Origin: JBBUX01 sp037445775
GTDB taxonomy: Bacteria; Actinomycetota; Coriobacteriia; Anaerosomatales; PHET01
Assembly (NCBI GenBank): GCA_037445775.1
Contig: JBBIJX010000061.1
Location: forward strand, 1 to 9,335
Length of the DNA stretch: 9,335 bases
Reading direction: 5' to 3'
Positions 6,529-9,335 of the stretch are shown here, one piece after another. The notes under the pieces are model-generated. The model had not been told where the DNA came from and made no database searches. It worked only from the letters and a program-made list of their open reading frames with translations. Each line of letters opens with the position of its first letter. Within the stretch, counting starts at the first letter, position 1. A program made the translations under genes and the position numbers.

Positions 6529-8667
6529 TTGGAAGAACGTCTGTGGGAGCAGATGGTCCACGCGTGTGAGGACGACGACGTCGTCTTCGCCATCGAGGCG
6601 TGTCATGCGCTCGTGGAGAACGTTCGCGACATCGTCATTCTCGTGAAGCCCGATGGGCGCATCGCGCTCGCCAACGCTGCGGCCGAGCGCGCGTACGGCT
6701 ACCCGCGCGCCGAGCTGCACCAGATGAGCGTTCTTGACCTGAGGGCTCCACATACCATCGATGCAGCGCCGCTTCAGCTCGAGACCGCACTCGACACTGG
6801 AATCCTGTTCGAGACCGAGCACCTGCGCGAGGACGGGACCGTGTTTCCTGTTGAAGTCAGCTCGCGGGGCGTGACAATCGTCGGTCAGCGATACGCTCTC
6901 TCCGTCATCCGCGACATCAGCGGTCGCCGCAGGCGCGAGCAGGAGTTGCGGTCCGCGCTCGACGACCTCGAGACGGCGAACCGGCTGTCACAGGGGCTCC
7001 TGCGGATCGTGTCCGGCGCGGTGGGGAGGACCGACCCCGTTGCACTCATGACCGAGACGCTCACTGCATTGCGTGACGTGCTCGAAGCAACCGGCGCGCT
7101 GCTCTACGTGCTAGAAGGAGAGCGATGGGTCATCGCTATGCAGGCCGGCTATCCCGAGGAGGCTGTTAGCGGCTTTTCGATGGGGCGTGACGAGGGTTTT
7201 GCCGCTGAGGTCGCTCAGGCAGGTGATGTCGTGTCGGTCGACGGCGTGAAGACGTCGGCCGCCCACCGCAGCGCGCACGACGACCTTGGTGTGAGATCGA
7301 TGCTCGGGGTCCCCCTCTACCTCGAAGGCGAGCTCTACGGCGTGCTCGAGTGCACGTGGTCGGAGCCGCACATGATCTCGGAGGCCGAGCGTATCGCGTC
7401 GCGCGTCGCGGCGGACCGGGTCATGACCGCGGTCGCGAGCGCGCGACACCTGCGCGGCGCCCGGCGCTCGCGTGACACTGAAGCGGCGCTCGCCGAGGCG
7501 ACCGCTTCGCTCGCGAACTCGCACGTCCTCGACGAGATGATGCCCGAGATGCTCGGCGTCATGGCGCGCGGTCTCGGGTGCGACGGCGCCGTCTTCGGCT
7601 CGTACTCGAACGACCGCTTCGAGGTGCGTCACGGACTCGGTGTCGACTCCGGTGCGGTCCTAGATGTGCCGAACCACGGCGCGAGGATCTCCGCCTCAGC
7701 ATCCGCGCCCAACGTGGCGCCGGTGGTCACAGTCGGCGACGGAGCCAGAGACGCCTCGCTCTTGTACGAGGCGTGGGGGTGGCGCGAGGCTATCATCACG
7801 CCCGTATCGGTGCGCGGAGAGTGGGTCGGTGCGCTGCTCTTCGGCAGGTCGAACGCGGGCGTTGGCTTCGACGCGCAGGACAAGGACGCTGTGCGGCGTC
7901 TGGCACGCGTGCTCTCGCGTGTCTACGCCAACGCAAACGACTTCGCAGCCGAGCACCGGATCGCCGAGACGCTGCAGGAGGCGTTGTTGCGGCTCGAGGC
8001 GTCGGTACCCGGAGTTGCGTATGGGCATCGATATCGCTCGTCCACGGTCGCCGCGCGTGTGGGCGGCGACTTCTACGATCTGTTCTGCGCTGCTGGGGGC
8101 TGCGTCGGGGTGCTCGTTGGTGACGTCTCTGGGAAGGGGCTGGCCGCCTCTGTGCTCACCGTGCTCGTGAAGCAGACGCTTCGGGCGTTTGCCCATGAGT
8201 CCGCATCGCCAGCTGAGATCATGGAGCGGACCAACTCCGTGCTCGTGGCCTCGTCGCACATTCGCGACTTCGTGAGCGTCCTGCTGGTGGTTCTCGATCC
8301 GGAGAGCGGGCGCGCACGGTACTGTCGCGCGGGCCACCCGCCCGCACTTGTCGTACGGCGAGACGGCACTGTCGATGTCACCGGCTGCGGGTCGCCGGTG
8401 ATCGGCGCGCTCGAGGAAGTGACGTTTCTGGAGGACGCGCTAGCTGTCGGGGCTGGCGATCTACTCGTGCTATATACAGACGGCGTGACCGAGGCGCGAA
8501 ATGCCGCGGGCGAGTTCTTCGGGGAGGAGCGGCTGATGCGACTCGCGGCGGCACTCGCCGGGCTCGGCCCCGACGACGCCGCGCAGCGCATCGAGGACGC
8601 GGTCGTGGGGTTCTCTGGCGACGTGCTCTCCGACGACGTGGCCATCTTCGTGCTGTCACGGGGGTAG
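6514..8667 (+). CDS. PAS-GAF-GAF-SpoIIE sensor serine phosphatase (PP2C/PPM type)
   Basis: A 717-residue soluble signalling phosphatase, with no signal peptide or membrane helix. Order: PAS sensor (about 31-136, from ALVENVRDIVILVKPDGRI to VIRDISGRRRREQEL), a short helical linker, GAF 1 (about 170-310), GAF 2 (about 325-490), then the SpoIIE/RsbU catalytic domain (about 495-717). Metal-binding landmarks are present: GGDFYD (517-522, Asp519 and Asp522), GDVSGKG (536-542, Asp537), YTDGVTEA with Asp656, and terminal DDVAIF with Asp707-Asp708, so it should be active. Such proteins usually dephosphorylate an anti-sigma antagonist (STAS protein) to release a sigma factor; no STAS or anti-sigma kinase gene lies in this window. 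GTG 6514 is the first usable start; TTG 6529, with GGGGG 8 nt before it, and ATG 6553 are alternatives. The signals sensed are unknown. Confidence 0.92.
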   Translation: MGASELEERLWEQMVHACEDDDVVFAIEACHALVENVRDIVILVKPDGRIALANAAAERAYGYPRAELHQMSVLDLRAPHTIDAAPLQLETALDTGILFETEHLREDGTVFPVEVSSRGVTIVGQRYALSVIRDISGRRRREQELRSALDDLETANRLSQGLLRIVSGAVGRTDPVALMTETLTALRDVLEATGALLYVLEGERWVIAMQAGYPEEAVSGFSMGRDEGFAAEVAQAGDVVSVDGVKTSAAHRSAHDDLGVRSMLGVPLYLEGELYGVLECTWSEPHMISEAERIASRVAADRVMTAVASARHLRGARRSRDTEAALAEATASLANSHVLDEMMPEMLGVMARGLGCDGAVFGSYSNDRFEVRHGLGVDSGAVLDVPNHGARISASASAPNVAPVVTVGDGARDASLLYEAWGWREAIITPVSVRGEWVGALLFGRSNAGVGFDAQDKDAVRRLARVLSRVYANANDFAAEHRIAETLQEALLRLEASVPGVAYGHRYRSSTVAARVGGDFYDLFCAAGGCVGVLVGDVSGKGLAASVLTVLVKQTLRAFAHESASPAEIMERTNSVLVASSHIRDFVSVLLVVLDPESGRARYCRAGHPPALVVRRDGTVDVTGCGSPVIGALEEVTFLEDALAVGAGDLLVLYTDGVTEARNAAGEFFGEERLMRLAAALAGLGPDDAAQRIEDAVVGFSGDVLSDDVAIFVLSRG

Positions 8668-8671
8668 CGCA

Positions 8672-8700
8672 CCTCTTCGTCTAGACTTGATTCGGAGAGG
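8672..8700 (+). promoter_or_regulatory. Inverted repeat that could sequester the next gene's ribosome-binding site
   Basis: CCTCTTCG (8672-8679) can pair with CGGAGAGG (8693-8700) over 8 bp with one T-G wobble and a 13-nt loop. The right arm contains the GGAGAGG part of the purine-rich ribosome-binding region (8694-8704) of the GTG 8709 gene. The loop contains TAGACT (8682-8687), a possible -10 hexamer, also seen before the phosphatase gene. If transcription starts from that hexamer, the left arm would be absent from the mRNA; if it reads through from the phosphatase gene, the hairpin could form and lower translation. Confidence 0.35.
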
Positions 8701-8708
8701 GGAGTCGC

Positions 8709-9335
8709 GTGATCACCTTCGCACACGTCTCGATCGGCACTGGCGGTCCGGTCTCGTGCACGCTGTGCGCGGCCCGGCGGCGGGCGTCTGAGCCCGAGCC
8801 ATTCACCGTGGGCACGGTTCGCGAGCGACTCATCGAAGCCTGTGCCTCGTGGGCGCATGGTCCGGGTCCGAACGTGAGCTTCGTGCGCTTCGAGCCGTTC
8901 TTGCACCCCGCGCTTCCCGAGATCGTCAGAATCGCGAGCGATCTTGGCGTTCAGCGCATCCGGCTCCGAACGGACGGGGGGGCGTTGGGCGCGTCGCAAA
9001 ACGCACGCGGCGCGCTGAGCGCGGGCGTTCGTCATGTGGAACTCGTCGTCCTCGCCGCTGGTACCGAGCACGACGAGCTTACGGAGCGGCCGGGGTTGTT
9101 CGCCGCGCTCAAGGCGGGGTCGCGCGCTTTCATTGAGACGGCCGCTGCGCAAGGCACGACCGTCGCTCTCACCGGCTTCGTGCCGGTATGCTCGCACAAC
9201 GTTACGAGAGCTGCAGGCGCGGTGGCGGCGCTCTGTGAGGCCGGTGCAGTGGCCGTGCACGTCGACGCGGCAGCGTGTAGGCCGAGTGAGCACGCTCATG
9301 TGATCGCGGCGCTTGACACCGCTGCGGCGAACGGG
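8709..9335 (+). CDS. Radical SAM-like protein with atypical cluster motif, N-terminal part (runs off window)
   Basis: An open frame of 209 codons with no stop before the window edge. GTG 8709 is the first possible start, because in-frame TGA (8688-8690) and TAG (8682-8684) lie just upstream; the purine tract GGAGAGGGGAG (8694-8704) precedes it. The translation looks like the N-terminal half of a radical SAM barrel: strand TFAHVSIGTGGPVSC at the expected cluster site, then FVRFEPFLHPALPEIVRIA (58-76, at the place of GGEP...HP.L.EI), GVQRIRLRTDGGAL (80-93, compare N/RTNG), and ALSAGVRHVELVVLAAGTEHDELT (102-125) followed by a PGLF...AL segment. The usual Cx3CxxC is reduced to CTLC (Cys17, Cys20), with Gly13 at the first Cys position. 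It lies 41 nt after the phosphatase stop, probably in the same transcript. Family assignment is by pattern only and no substrate can be proposed. Confidence 0.65.
   Translation, partial: MITFAHVSIGTGGPVSCTLCAARRRASEPEPFTVGTVRERLIEACASWAHGPGPNVSFVRFEPFLHPALPEIVRIASDLGVQRIRLRTDGGALGASQNARGALSAGVRHVELVVLAAGTEHDELTERPGLFAALKAGSRAFIETAAAQGTTVALTGFVPVCSHNVTRAAGAVAALCEAGAVAVHVDAAACRPSEHAHVIAALDTAAANG

Noticed and set aside
8073..9299. Minus-strand open frame of about 408 codons opposite the phosphatase C-terminus and the radical SAM-like gene
   Set aside because: Ser/Arg/Thr/Pro-rich low-complexity translation, and it crosses the phosphatase catalytic motifs, which are clearly real on the plus strand.
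1..9335. CRISPR arrays, insertion sequences and rRNA
   Set aside because: No spaced repeat series, transposase-like translation, terminal inverted repeats or rRNA sequence was seen.

Overview
The window comes from a high-GC bacterium, most likely an actinomycete-type lineage (Actinomycetota). This is inferred from GC-rich third codon positions, GTG as the apparent start of six of the seven protein genes, a lipoprotein-type binding protein, and a multidomain PAS-GAF-GAF-SpoIIE phosphatase. The genus cannot be read from the sequence. Every supported gene lies on the + strand.

Layout. Positions 1-200 are a leader with small hairpins and no recognisable gene. Positions 201-6141 form a complete peptide/nickel-type (Dpp/Opp) ABC importer: a lipoprotein solute-binding protein (201-1871), a perfect 15-bp hairpin (1912-1946), two permeases (2001-3059 and 3064-4053) and two ATPases (4056-5117 and 5110-6141). 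The four genes after the hairpin are separated by 4 nt, 2 nt and an 8-nt overlap, so they are almost certainly co-transcribed. The hairpin lies where Dpp/Opp operons commonly step down from abundant binding protein to scarce membrane parts. A tRNA-Leu(GAG) gene with encoded CCA follows at 6262-6347, with an extended -10 box in front and a terminator-like hairpin behind.

The last third is regulatory or enzymatic. A 717-residue soluble sensor phosphatase (6514-8667) carries PAS, two GAF domains and a complete PPM/SpoIIE catalytic domain. It probably dephosphorylates an anti-sigma-factor antagonist encoded elsewhere. Forty-one bases later a GTG-started gene (8709 to the window edge, open) encodes the N-terminal 209 residues of a radical SAM-like protein. 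Its expected Cx3CxxC cluster motif is reduced to CxxC, with Gly where the first Cys should be.

How the parts relate. The importer works as one machine: the lipoprotein captures substrate, the permease pair forms the channel, and the ATPase pair powers it. The phosphatase and radical SAM-like genes are close enough to share a transcript, but nothing seen proves a functional link between them or with the transporter. The least ordinary items are the atypical radical SAM-like protein, the inverted repeat that could mask its ribosome-binding site, and a 17-bp tandem duplication containing the likely phosphatase start codon.
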